From Neobacillus pocheonensis (GTDB taxonomy: Bacteria > Bacillota > Bacilli > Bacillales > Cytobacillaceae): 64,000 nucleotides of DNA. The notes beneath the pieces were generated by a model. The model was not told where the DNA came from. It saw only the letters and a list, made by a program, of their open reading frames with translations, and did no database searches. Location of the stretch: assembly GCA_023702235.1 (NCBI GenBank), contig JAMQCR010000002.1, positions 620,001-684,000 of the forward strand, given 5' to 3'. Position numbers and translations under genes: made by a program. Position 1 is the first letter of the stretch, and every line of letters begins with the position of its first letter. This document shows positions 26,000-35,266 of this stretch, piece by piece.

Positions 26000-26053
26000 G
26001 AGCCAAGGAGAATCGAACCCCCTAACCTCATCGCTGCCTGCAATGTGCTCTCC
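26000..26053 (-). tRNA. Decayed tRNA-Ala-like 3' fragment
   Basis: On the minus strand GGGAGAGC is followed by an arm CATTG-CAGGCAG-CGATG, whose loop contains GGC (Ala anticodon), then a variable stretch, GGTTCGATTC in the T arm, and TGGCTCT where the acceptor strand should be. The 5' acceptor strand is absent, position 33 is not U, and no CCA follows. It is a remnant, perhaps carried by an integrative element that uses tRNA ends. A terminator lies directly behind it. Confidence 0.4.
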
Positions 26054-26097
26054 CGCTTTTGGGGGAGTTTCAATGCCCTGAACCATCTGAAAGGGTT

Positions 26098-27299
26098 TCA
26101 ACGTCCTTTACGGATGGTTCTTTTTTCAGTAAGAAAGTAAAGTAAGGCTAAAAGCGGCATAACAACTCCAATTAGAGATGTGAAACTCCAGCCGCCTTGA
26201 GCATAAGACCAACCGCCCAAAGAAGAGCCAATTGCTCCGCCAATAAAGAATATAGACATGAAAAGTCCGTTCAGTCGCCTCTTGCTTCACTCCCCAATGA
26301 ATAAATCGCCCGCTGTCCAAGCACAAGATTTCCCGATACGGCCGCATCCAGCATAATAGCAGCAAGAATGAGCAATGTGAGAGCCGTTGTTGAATTACCT
26401 TGAAAAAGATATGCCAGCAAAAAAGACAAGGTGGCAATAATCATTGCCAGTCCGGTCAAAAATTCGGTCCAGCCTTTATCCGCCAGTCTTCCAGCTATCG
26501 GCGCTGCTATCGCGCCTCCCACACCTGCCAATGCAAACAATGCGATGCCTTGCTGGGACATTCCGAAATCATCCACCAATCGCAAAGGAACCACAGTCCA
26601 AAACAGGCTAAAGGCGCCAAATAAACAAGCTTGATAAATGCCGCGGCGGCGCAATATAGGCGTTTGTTTTAAGAGCGTGCCTAAAGAGACAATTAATTTA
26701 CTGTAGTTTAGCGTAGGTGAAGGTCTACGCTCAGGGAGAATACGTGACAACAGAACCGTCAATAGAGCGATAACAATCGCCGACAAAGCAAATACTGTTT
26801 GCCATCCCCAAATGCTGGTTATAAAGCTTGCCACCGGCCTGGCAAACATAATTCCGAGTAAGAGTCCACTCATCACGTTTCCGACCACGCGGCCGCGCTG
26901 CTCTTCAGACGCTAAATGGGCGGCATAGGGAACCAGTATTTGGGCTACCACAGATCCCAGTCCAATAAACAGGGACGCAGTCAGGAAAAATAGCGCATTG
27001 GAGGCGAATGTTGCCGCAAACAATGCACATACCACAACAATTAGTGATACTGCCACGAGGCGCCGATTTTCAATAATGTCACTAAGCGGTACGATAAACA
27101 GCAGCCCTGCAACATAACCGATTTGTGTTAAGGTGACAATTAATCCTGCTGCTGCGGAAGAAAGACCCGTAGAGACACTGATAGGTCCTACCAGGGTTTG
27201 CGCATAATAAAGATTGGCGACAATAAGACCACATGCGGACGCTAACAGAAACATAATCCAAGAAATGCGTTTACCCTCGATAACTTGATTCGTTTGCAT
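26098..27299 (-). pseudogene. MFS drug/sugar efflux transporter, one frameshift
   Basis: Twelve predicted helices of the DHA1 group (LIVANLYYAQTLVGPIS, GYVAGLLFIVPLSD with the following R-R loop motif). The frame ends at 26271 after SEARGD; reading one base back continues with RLNGLFMSIFFIGGAIG and SYAQGGWSFTSLIG to a stop at 26098, the normal C-terminus. One base is missing near 26278. GGGGAGGATTAC before the ATG at 27299 sets the start. It is divergent from a TetR gene with three operator-like repeats between them. Confidence 0.8.
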
Positions 27300-27377
27300 T
27301 GTAATCCTCCCCATTTTCATTTTTTGTGTGTGCGGCAGGGCTAACAATATTCAGTACTGCCATCACAAATTAAATAA

Positions 27378-27486
27378 TGTACGTATAGTTTAGTAATTGA
27401 TATTTAAATAATATACTGAACGTTCGGTTTTGTAAATAGTTATTTTTTCTTTTTGTTGAATATTTAGTATAATGAACGTATAGTTT
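27378..27486. promoter_or_regulatory. Three operator-like direct repeats
   Basis: TGTACGTATAGTTT (27378), TGAACGTTCGGTTT (27417) and TGAACGTATAGTTT (27473) are near copies in the 210 bp between the divergent MFS and TetR genes. The first lies near the MFS leader and the last just before the TetR gene, as expected for sites through which the TetR protein represses both. Confidence 0.6.
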
Positions 27487-27509
27487 TTATTGTAAAGGGG
27501 AGGATTCGT

Positions 27510-28087
27510 GTGAATGCCAAAAGAGGACGTCCACGTAATGTTGAAACGCAAAAGTCTATCCTTTCTGCTTCTTATGATTTGTTGTTGGAAAATGGCTTTG
27601 GAACGGTCACTGTAGAGAAAATTGCTGAGCGGCCGGGTTAGTAAAGCCACCATTTATAAATGGTGGCCAACAAAGCAGCCGTTGTTATGGACGGCTTTCT
27701 ATCTGCTGCTGCGGCAAGACTGCCGGTGCCCGACACGGGTTCAGTATTTAATGACATACTCATCCATGCCACTAGTTTAGCTCGGTTTTTGACCAGTCGG
27801 GAGGGTAAAATCATTAAGGAGCTGATTGGTGAAGGGCAATTTGATTCAGGGCTGGCGAAGGCATACCGGACCAGATACTTCCATCCTCGTCGGCTTGAGG
27901 CTAGGCATCTTATGGAACGGGGGGTTCAGCGCGGGGAATTGAGGGGAAATCTCGATCTCGATTTAAGCATTGACCTCATTTACGGGCAATTTTCTATAGA
28001 TTGCTTGTGATAGGTGAAAATTTGGATGATATTTATGTTGAAAATTTAGTGAAATATTCATTTACAGGAATTAATTCGGTTGAATAG
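27510..28087 (+). pseudogene. TetR-family regulator, three small deletions
   Basis: AAAGGGGAGGA precedes the GTG at 27510. RGRPRNVETQKSILSASYDLL and TVEKIAE start the helix-turn-helix; two G residues are missing in 27630-27640, after which VSKATIYKWWPTKAAVV continues in another frame. A missing C near 27988 splits the C-terminal domain (LIYG / FYRLLVIGENLDDIYVEN). Corrected, it is about 193 residues and normal. All lesions are losses from G or C runs. It should repress the divergent MFS gene. Confidence 0.78.
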
Positions 28088-28157
28088 ATACCCTAATCTT
28101 ACGAGGAGTGTCCCTTTGCTTTACTGATGAGGCGAATTCAAGAGATCGCTAAGGTAG

Positions 28158-28412
28158 ATTTCGATGCCGTGCTCCCGCCGCCCGAGATGCTGGGATACTC
28201 ATGTTCATGTTGTTGTTCATCTTTTCGCTTATACCATAATAGATGAAAGTGGTTTTGGTAAAGGAATTGAAACTGATTCTGAACAAGTGGCACTTGGATG
28301 GATACCATTAGAAGAATTATTAAATATGATTTTTATCGAAAAGCTATGACCTCATTTAATAAATTACGGTATTCGTAACGAAATGGCTCAAGCATATGTT
28401 GGGGATATGGGT
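28158..28412 (+). pseudogene. Nudix hydrolase C-terminal remnant
   Basis: VHVVVHLFAYTIIDESGFGK, then SEQVALGWIPLEELLNM and, after a TGA, PHLINYGIRNEMAQAYVG. This resembles the end of a small Nudix hydrolase; the Nudix box is missing. It is surrounded by unrelated short frames. Confidence 0.4.
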
Positions 28413-28942
28413 TAATTGAAATATGAAAGTTATTCAACTATCGGGCTCGATTCTAGTACAAGGAATTGTGTCTTTTTTAGGACTTGAACAATGGTATTGC
28501 ATATTTGACCCAAAATGAGAAGTAAAGAGAGGATAAAATTGGGGAAATATATTGGAACGCTAATAACCAAAAAAGTAACTTTATAAAGGAAAAATAAAGG
28601 CACAAAGAAATGCGCCTTTACGAAACAAACTGGTTGGTTGAAGGAAATCATTTTGTCTATTTATTATGAAGAACTAAACTATAACTCTTGGGTTATAGCC
28701 TATTTGATGAAATTATCGGAGCAAGGCATAGATGACTTTTTAAGTAGGAGTAGGGCATACTTTGCCCTTAAGTTTTTTGAGCTTTCCTCACAGTTACCAT
28801 AAACTTAAAACCCCCGAGAATAGTCTGGTGAGACAGTTCCGAGAGAATTATAGAAAAGGAGCCCAGGGAGTGGGTTTTCCCATATCTATCAATTAACTCA
28901 GTTGTTGAAAATATCTGTTACAAAATGCATGAAATTAGTTTC
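28413..28942. other. Gap with one possible short ORF
   Basis: A frame from TTG 28636 to 28800 (SIYYEELNYNSWVIAYLMK ...) has no ribosome site and no known domain. A hairpin AAAGGC...GCCTTT lies at 28597-28620. Confidence 0.3.
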
Positions 28943-29119
28943 CTAACATTTTATCAAAGCTTGATATTTTGCGATATAGATATCTAGTAATTGGCTGATA
29001 GCAATTGTTTTTTCACTCGTAAGTCCTTCTTGGATGCCTATTTTGATCATTTCATTACGAAGAGATTCAATAGTTTTTGCAAGGTAGGATACTTCATCAA
29101 TTATTGAAAGTAAAAACAT
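28943..29119 (-). CDS. Spo0E-family aspartyl-phosphate phosphatase
   Basis: 58 residues: a helix (VSYLAKTIESLRNEMIKIG), a turn and a second helix starting SQLLDIYIAKYQ, which holds the family signature S-Q-x-L-D. Such proteins dephosphorylate Spo0A~P and delay sporulation. AAAAGGAGACAATTC sits before the ATG at 29119; the longer frame to 29179 has no such site. It lies 229 bp from the SinI-like gene, on the same strand. Confidence 0.75.
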   Translation of the reverse strand: MFLLSIIDEVSYLAKTIESLRNEMIKIGIQEGLTSEKTIAISQLLDIYIAKYQALIKC

Positions 29120-29347
29120 GAATTGTCTCCTTTTTACAGTGTTCAATTCAAATTTAACAATTGTTTGGAAATGAATCAATGGATTTTTCTGGGTGGTTTT
29201 GAAAGAATTTGGAACAATTATTTTTTTGGGGGATCTAATTTTACCAACTTAATGGAAGAAAAGAATGGGTTTATTTATAGAGTATTTGAATAGTTGACCA
29301 AAATTGCGTACCATAATGAATAAAAAAAAGACCTTATTTGGTCTTAA

Positions 29348-29461
29348 TTATTTATTAAGAAAACCTCTAATTTCATCAATGGATATTCCTAGCTTCAGAG
29401 CTTCCTTAATAAGTTCCACCCAATCTTTATCTAGTTCTTTTTCACCAGCAAGAGCAATCAT
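29348..29461 (-). CDS. SinI-like anti-repressor
   Basis: 37 residues. ELDKDWVELIKEALKLGIS followed by IDEIRGFLNK matches the SinR-binding helical hook of SinI (ELD-x-EWV...EEIR-x-(F/Y)L). In B. subtilis SinI titrates the biofilm repressor SinR. TAGGAGG lies 6 nt before the ATG at 29461. No sinR is next to it, so it must act on a distant SinR-type protein. Confidence 0.82.
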   Translation of the reverse strand: MIALAGEKELDKDWVELIKEALKLGISIDEIRGFLNK

Positions 29462-29850
29462 AGTATAGCCTCCTAAAATATGAACTATTTTAGGCAGCTC
29501 AGCCATCATAGTTGAAAATCTTAGATCTGTAGCTTTGCTTCCCAATCTTTCGAGAGGTTTGCCTTTATCTTTTTAAAGTTCTAAAGCACTATATAAATGG
29601 TACTATAAACATTTCAAATATTTTACAAATAAAATTCCGAAAATTTCGGCACTAAATGAAAAAAATTGGAGTTTATGTCACACTTCGATGATACTGTTCA
29701 ATAAATTAAACCTTTTATTCCATAATAGGGCCATATTCTTAAATAACAGAAGGGATTATTCGTAAGTAATCGAACTATAAGTTATTCAATTAACAAGGTC
29801 AGTATAGTTAAATAGGACTCAAAGCCAAAATGCCCAAATGTAGGGCACGA
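29462..29850. other. Gap without a recognisable gene
   Basis: AT-rich non-coding DNA between the SinI-like gene and the AI-2E gene; only short frames. Confidence 0.35.
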
Positions 29851-29892
29851 AAAAAAGAGTAGATCGGTGGCTACTCTCCTAATCTACTCTTC
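29851..29892 (-). terminator. Intrinsic terminator of the AI-2E-family gene
   Basis: On the minus strand AAGAGTAGAT and ATCTACTCTT pair and run into TTTTTTTC. The stem overlaps the stop codon of the gene. Confidence 0.75.
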
Positions 29893-30900
29893 ATGTGTTT
29901 GGATATGAAAAAGGTCTAATAGGAACATCAGTAGTGGTATTCCCAACAACATCCCCCAAATCCCCAAGAAATGCTCAGAAATGATAAGGGTTAAAAAAGC
30001 AAGAAAGATGGGAAGCTGAGTTTCGTGTGCCATTAATCGCGGATTGAGTACATAACTCTCTATGGCGTGAAGAACAAAAATCATCACCACGACGGCAAGA
30101 ACCTTCGGAACGCCCCCTAGAGTGAAGGCGATAATGGCAAGGGGAATAAACGAAATGATAGCTCCCACCACGGGGATGAGACCGAATAGAAACATCATAA
30201 ACCCTAGACCAATCACCTGATGGAACCCTAAGATGGCAAGGGAAATAATGGACAATACCGCATTGATAAAAGATATTAAGATTTGTATTTGAAGCACTTT
30301 TCCAAAGGTATTGGCAAAATTGATACCCAAGTATTTGTAGTACGAATAGAGAAAACTGACATTACTGGATTCCAGTTTGCTACAAAAATGCTCGATTTCC
30401 CTTTTCCCGAGCAACAAGAAAAAGCTCAAAAGGAAAGCCATGACCACTTGTATGCTCACTTCACTCACATGTGGGATGGCGTGAAAAATGGTTGTCACCA
30501 TATCTTTAGTATACGCTTCGATATTTAATCCTTTTAGAAATGATTCGACCCGTGGATTTAATTGATTGGTGTATTTTTCAATATTAAACGTAGTGAGTTT
30601 GTGGGAGATTCCGACTAATTCTTTTGCTGAACGATTGATATAGGTCGCCAATCCAAAAACGACGGAAAACACTATGATAGCATACATCCCAACTGTTATG
30701 ACTTTCTCCTTAATCGGCATGATGTTTGAAAGGGTTCGATACAGAAACTTTTGTAAACTGTTCAATAAATACGAAAAGATAAACGTCATTAAGAACAGAT
30801 TGAGCAATCCTCGGATGCTCCATAAAAGGATGACCAACAAAATTAAGGCAAGTACCTTTTTTACTCCTTCTTCCTGAAAAAAACGTTTCAATGTGTCCAT
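29884..30900 (-). CDS. AI-2E (UPF0118) family transporter
   Basis: 338 residues with about eight membrane helices in the AI-2E family order: two N-terminal helices, a large polar loop, then the conserved C-terminal block (GLIPVVGAIISFIPLAII, GGVPKVLAVVVMIFVLHAIES, PRLMAHETQLPIFLAF). The family includes TqsA and the B. subtilis YtvI/YrrI proteins and Na+(Li+)/H+ antiporters, so the substrate is open. GAGG lies 6 nt before the ATG. Confidence 0.85.
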   Translation of the reverse strand: MDTLKRFFQEEGVKKVLALILLVILLWSIRGLLNLFLMTFIFSYLLNSLQKFLYRTLSNIMPIKEKVITVGMYAIIVFSVVFGLATYINRSAKELVGISHKLTTFNIEKYTNQLNPRVESFLKGLNIEAYTKDMVTTIFHAIPHVSEVSIQVVMAFLLSFFLLLGKREIEHFCSKLESSNVSFLYSYYKYLGINFANTFGKVLQIQILISFINAVLSIISLAILGFHQVIGLGFMMFLFGLIPVVGAIISFIPLAIIAFTLGGVPKVLAVVVMIFVLHAIESYVLNPRLMAHETQLPIFLAFLTLIISEHFLGIWGMLLGIPLLMFLLDLFHIQTHEE

Positions 30901-31167
30901 TTAATTCCTCTTTCCTAAAAGGTTTATAGCTCTCTGCTGTTATAATCCTTTTTCCAAAGTTTCATTCCTTGAAAAATTGTTACTTCCATTATTGCTTAAT
31001 AAGAAAAAGGATGGAAGAAAAATTTAATCCTTTATAGGGGTAAGTCCGAGATATTAGGAAGTGAATCGAAGCTCTAAACTTAACAATGCAGGTTGAATAA
31101 AAAAGGTTAACATTACCAATTGATTGTGATAATATGTATCTAATTTTATTGTAAGAGGTGAGTTTAG

Positions 31168-31434
31168 TTGAGTAGAGTTGAGCAGAGTACAAAATTAGAT
31201 TTAGAACGAATTATTTTTATTGGAAGAACCTTTGAAGAGTATTTGGATATGTTTTCACTTTCAAAGGAAGAACTAGAAGGAAAAAAAATACTCGATTGTC
31301 CAGCAGGAGCTTGTTCATTTACTGCTGTTAGTAATAAATCAGGTTTAGATGTAACAGCTTGTGATATTGCGTATCATCATTCGGTTGAAGACCTGAAAAA
31401 TAAAGGTATTCAGGATATTGAAAGTGTTCATTAA
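31168..31434 (+). pseudogene. SAM-dependent methyltransferase, N-terminal fragment
   Basis: After AGAGGTGAG a TTG starts 88 residues, with the SAM-binding motif I in GKKILDCPAGACSFTAV. Homologous enzymes are about 240 residues; here the frame ends right after DIESVH at a junction with an unrelated gene that lies on the other strand. The C-terminal two thirds are gone. Confidence 0.65.
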
Positions 31435-31436
31435 TT

Positions 31437-32052
31437 ACAATCCAATCGCGCAAAGGGTCGAAGCATTCTTGTAAAACAAATTGTTGACCTTTTACAAAGG
31501 CAAGATAATTAAAGATAATCTTGGCACATACTCTGAGATATCTATCATCAAACTGAAGTGCTTGGTGGAATTGTGTTTGTTCTAAACCATAACGGGGAGA
31601 TACGTTTTCAAATGGGTTTTGTTGAATAAATTTCTTACATAATTATCTATTTTTAATTCAAGGGCTTTATTGCTAAGGGCTACATACCATTTCCCATCAT
31701 GAACCCCCAAAATGAACTCATCCTGGCTTAACCGTTCATCTTCAAACAATTTATACCTGCCATTATATTTACCCAAGTTTTTAACGAATTCTGACGTCTG
31801 TATACTCACATCGCCAAAAGACTGATCCGAAATAAAATGACAGGTTCCATTTATATCAATTTTCATTTGAGAAATGCAATATGGCTTCCCTAAACTAATA
31901 TACCCCAATTCAATGCTATTTGGACCCGTATTACTCATTATACTTTTTGGTCCTTGTGTCGCATTCTTTGGATTTAAGTTTCCTCTCTTACCAGGTCCAA
32001 AAAATTGTCTGGGAAGGGCGATAAGTGAATCTCTCATAAATGGCAGTTCCAT
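31437..32052 (-). pseudogene. Unrecognised protein, frameshifted and truncated
   Basis: The minus strand codes from MRDSLIALPRQFFGPG through DERLSQDEFILGVHDGKWYV to about 31600, and continues after a one-base shift with NPFENVSPRYGLEQTQFHQ and DPLRDWIV up to the junction with the methyltransferase fragment. There is a good protein-like composition but no domain that I recognise, and the C-terminus is cut off. No strong ribosome site is seen. Confidence 0.45.
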
Positions 32053-32201
32053 GACCGTGATTCGAGAAAATTGGGAATTTTCCCATTAGTTTCCTTGGAC
32101 CTCTACAGCGCCCTTTTCTGGAATAACTAAAATATGATCTCATTCTTAAAATCAATTATTTCTTCTTTCACTAAACGCACGTTAATTGAATAAGAACCAC
32201 C

Positions 32202-32297
32202 GGTCGTAACCCACAAACAGGCGAGGAAATTCAGATCCAAGCTTCTAAAATCCCAGCTTTTAAACCAGGCAAGGAATTAAAGGAAGCTGTTAAATAA
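32202..32297 (+). pseudogene. HU DNA-binding protein, C-terminal fragment
   Basis: GRNPQTGEEIQIQASKIPA then FKPGKELKEAVK and TAA is the conserved last third (31 of about 90 residues) of Bacillus HU (Hbs). The DNA-binding arm motif RNPQTG is intact, but no start or N-terminus is present. Confidence 0.85.
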
Positions 32298-32470
32298 TAG
32301 TTCGCATATCTATAAACGGCTCTAGGGAACATTCCTTAGGGTCTTTTATTATTGGCCAAGTAGGAAGGCTATCAACCATATTCTGAACAAGTCTGTTTGA
32401 ACAAATTTATACATTGATTTTACTACATTTCTACTTGTACTGGCAGAGTGTACTCTCATTGAACACAGTA

Positions 32471-32593
32471 CGTTCGTTTAAGTACACTTTTACGAACGGG
32501 TTATTTTTGCTTTAAATCAGCTGTTTTCTGCGTTCGTAAAACTCGAAAAAATATTTATGTACGTTCACTAATTTTCGTAAACTTTTACGAACG
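32471..32593. other. Candidate res recombination site
   Basis: Copies of CGTTCGTAAAA or its inverse occur in three dyads: 32471-32498 (28 bp, CGTTCGT...ACGAACG), 32531-32564 (34 bp, second half degenerate) and 32562-32593 (about 32 bp). A 28-bp site I followed by a 34-bp site II is the layout of Tn3-type res sites. The cluster ends 50 bp before a resolvase start codon, also as expected. Confidence 0.55.
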
Positions 32594-32642
32594 TTTTTTA
32601 GTAGAATAAGAGAATAGAGAATTAAAAATAGGGGAGTTTAAA

Positions 32643-32777
32643 GTGGAAGTTAGAAAGTTTGGATACTTACGAGTCAGCAGCAAAGATCAAAATGAAATAC
32701 GACAACCTGAAGCCATGAAGGAAAAAGGGATAGATGAACGGGATATCTACATGGACGGACAGTCGAACACTTGGTGA
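32643..32777 (+). pseudogene. Resolvase, N-terminal fragment
   Basis: GGGGAG lies 6 nt before a GTG. KFGYLRVSSKDQNEIRQPEA holds the catalytic Ser and the family's N-terminal motif; the frame ends after 44 residues at DGQSNTW, where Tn3/Hin-type resolvases continue for about 140 more. The res-like repeat cluster is directly upstream. The rest is replaced by a GerAB fragment. Confidence 0.8.
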
Positions 32778-32782
32778 CATAA

Positions 32783-32992
32783 AAGATCTTATCCCCAACC
32801 ACCATTTTACCGGGTACCCCTACTTGGATCATACTTCGCGTATTTATGATTGCCATTTCATACGCTTAATATAGTGGAATTGAGGTTATAGCTCGGCTTG
32901 CAGAAATCATTTTACCTGTTATTTTGATTTTATTTTTGATTGAAATCATTTTAATTTTGGGATCTAATATTACTGATATTGAACAATCATAG
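32783..32992 (+). pseudogene. GerAB-type germination permease fragment
   Basis: One frame reads ILSPTTILPGTPTWIIL, then after a TAA, YSGIEVIARLAEIILPVIL and more hydrophobic residues. This is the central region of GerAB/GerBB-type receptor B subunits (TPTW..., G-I-E-V-I-A-R-x-x-E). Both ends are missing and one stop is in frame. Confidence 0.6.
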
Positions 32993-33013
32993 ATGTTTTA
33001 TACCAGAACCAAC

Positions 33014-33057
33014 AAAAAGATGTTCAGACCGCGTACTGTATCTGAACATCTTTTTGT
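33014..33057. terminator. Bidirectional terminator
   Basis: AAAAAGATGTTCAGA and TCTGAACATCTTTTT pair over 15 bp. It lies 6 bp from the end of the symporter gene. Confidence 0.75.
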
Positions 33058-33062
33058 ATTAT

Positions 33063-34495
33063 TTACATAGCTTTTTCCTTTTTTGAAGTTGAAGCATCCT
33101 GAGAATGCTCCCAACCTTCAATGTTTTCAAGACCTTTAATGCTGTCTTTATAAAAAACAGGATCTTTGCCAGCTTTTTTCTGTTGCATGTAATCATGTAA
33201 CGCAGCAAAGGCTATTTTTGATAGTAATGCAATAGCAATCAAGTTTACGATAACCATAACGCCCATAAATAAATCAGCTAAATCCCATACAAGCTGGATC
33301 TTTGCAACCGCACCGAATATAATCATGGCTAACACGCTTATTCGGTATAGTATCACCCATACTTTACTTGTGTGTAAAAATCGAATATTTGTTTCCCCAT
33401 AATAATAGTTACCAATTAACGCACCGAATCCAAATAGTAAAACAAAGATAGCAAGACAGCCTGATGCCCAGGAACCGATGTGTTCACTTAATGCTGCTTG
33501 TGTAAGGGCAATACCACTTAGCCCTGGTTGTTTGTAAGCATTAGAAAGCAAAATAATAAATGCTGTGCTTGTACAGACGACCAGTGTATCCGTTAATACG
33601 CCAAATGCTTGAATAAGTCCTTGTTTCACCGGATGGCTTGTTGTTGCTGTTGCGGCAACGTTTGGCGCACTCCCCATACCAGCTTCATTCGAGAATAAAC
33701 CACGTTTAACTCCATTCATGAGCGCTGCGCCGATTGAACCGCCTGCTATTTGTTTAAAGCCAAATGCGTTTTGAACAATAAGAGAAAGAATTTCCGGCAT
33801 TTTTGTTATGTTCGTAGCTACAACAAATAATGCAACACCGATGTATAACACAGCTAGAATCATTACCTTGTATTCAGCCATTTTTGCAATACGCGTCACA
33901 CCGCCAAAGATAATCGCAGCGAAAGCAAGTGCCATGATAATCCCTACAGTTAAACGATCTGTACCGAATGAGTTCTCAAAAGCAATTGTAACGGTATTTG
34001 ATTGTACAGAATTGAATACAAGACCGAAAGCAAGCGTAATTAAAATGGAGAATAATACTCCCATCCAACGTTTGTTTAATCCTTTTTCCATATAATAGGA
34101 TGGGCCACCGCGGAAACCATTTTTATCTTTTACTTTATAAACTTGCGCTAACGTACTTTCGATAAAGCTGGATGCTGAGCTAATAATAGCAATAATCCAC
34201 ATCCAGAATACCGCTCCAGGACCGCCTAATGCAATCGCAATCGCAATTCCTGTGATATTACCTGTTCCAACGCGAGCGGCATACCGATACAGAACGCTTG
34301 AAATGGGGAAATGTTGTCTTTAGAACCAGTTTTCCCTTCCATTAAAACACGGACCATTTCCTTTAACATGCGGAATTGTACAAATTTCGATTTAAATGTG
34401 AAATAAATCCCGCAAGAAACAAGCATAATAATTAATAATTTTGACCAAAGGAAATCATTTGTTACGCCAACCATATTTTGTAGTAATTGTTGCAT
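33063..34495 (-). pseudogene. alsT: AlsT-like alanine/glyc:cation symporter, one frameshift
   Basis: The N-terminal 90 residues (MQQLLQNMVGVTNDFLWSK ... PFQAFCIGM) and a second frame (MWIIAIISSASSFIESTLA to the end) together make an AGCS-family sodium:alanine symporter of about 477 residues. Between them one G is missing near 34284; restoring it gives AARVGTGNITGIAIAIALGG, the family signature. AAGAGGTGG lies 4 nt before the ATG. About ten membrane helices remain well conserved, so the deletion may be a sequencing error. Confidence 0.83.
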
Positions 34496-35266
34496 TTTAC
34501 CACCTCTTATTAAAATTTAGTAGTTTATATTGAAGCAGTTAGGACATCAGTTTGATAGACGATGGTTGGAGTCGAAGTAGAGTCAGTGCCGGCGTTGGTG
34601 CCGCCTGCTGCTGGAATTTTAATATAAGATCATTTGTTAATAGGGTTTAATATATCAGCATCATTTGAAGAGTTAGCTAATCATCCGTATAGACATGGAT
34701 GCTAATACATCGGAAGATAATGTTTTCTTTGTCGCTCTGTTAAGAAACCATTAAAATGTAATTTTATTATGCTATATTGATCTTGTACCAATCCTTTCAT
34801 GCCGCATACGTATTTGTTAAAGCAGTAGATGAATAAATTTCATCAGAAAGCAATTCTTGAAAGGGCCTTGATGAACACCGGCAATGGTTAATGAAACGAG
34901 ACTGTAATCACTTCTACTGATGACCCCATCACAGGCAGGTTTCGAAATTAGAAACTTACAAATATCGTTAAGCGCTTTCATATTTTTTCTCTCTAACAAA
35001 AACGTAGTTTTAATTTATAATAGGAACTACATAATCATTCGGAAAACTACAAAAATCTACTGAAATAATTTTATTGTTGTAACAGACAGACAATCTATCC
35101 TTCAATTATAAATTTGTCCCTGTTTTAACTTAGCGTATAATATACATTATACACGTTTAACCTATCCAAAACCTATGTTATACTCGTCGTATAAGGTTGT
35201 TTTTCAGCCTGATTTTATATGATTTTAGGGTGGTAAACTCAGCATATAAGTTAAGAGGTGGAAAGA
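34496..35266. other. Gap: weak frames only
   Basis: A minus-strand frame at 34529-34615 (IPAAGGTNAGTDSTSTPTI...) and one at 34817-34999 look partly coding but lack ribosome sites and known domains. They are probably decayed. Confidence 0.3.

Noticed and set aside
32674..32856. 60-codon minus-strand frame
   Set aside because: Antisense to the resolvase and GerAB fragments, both of which have family motifs.
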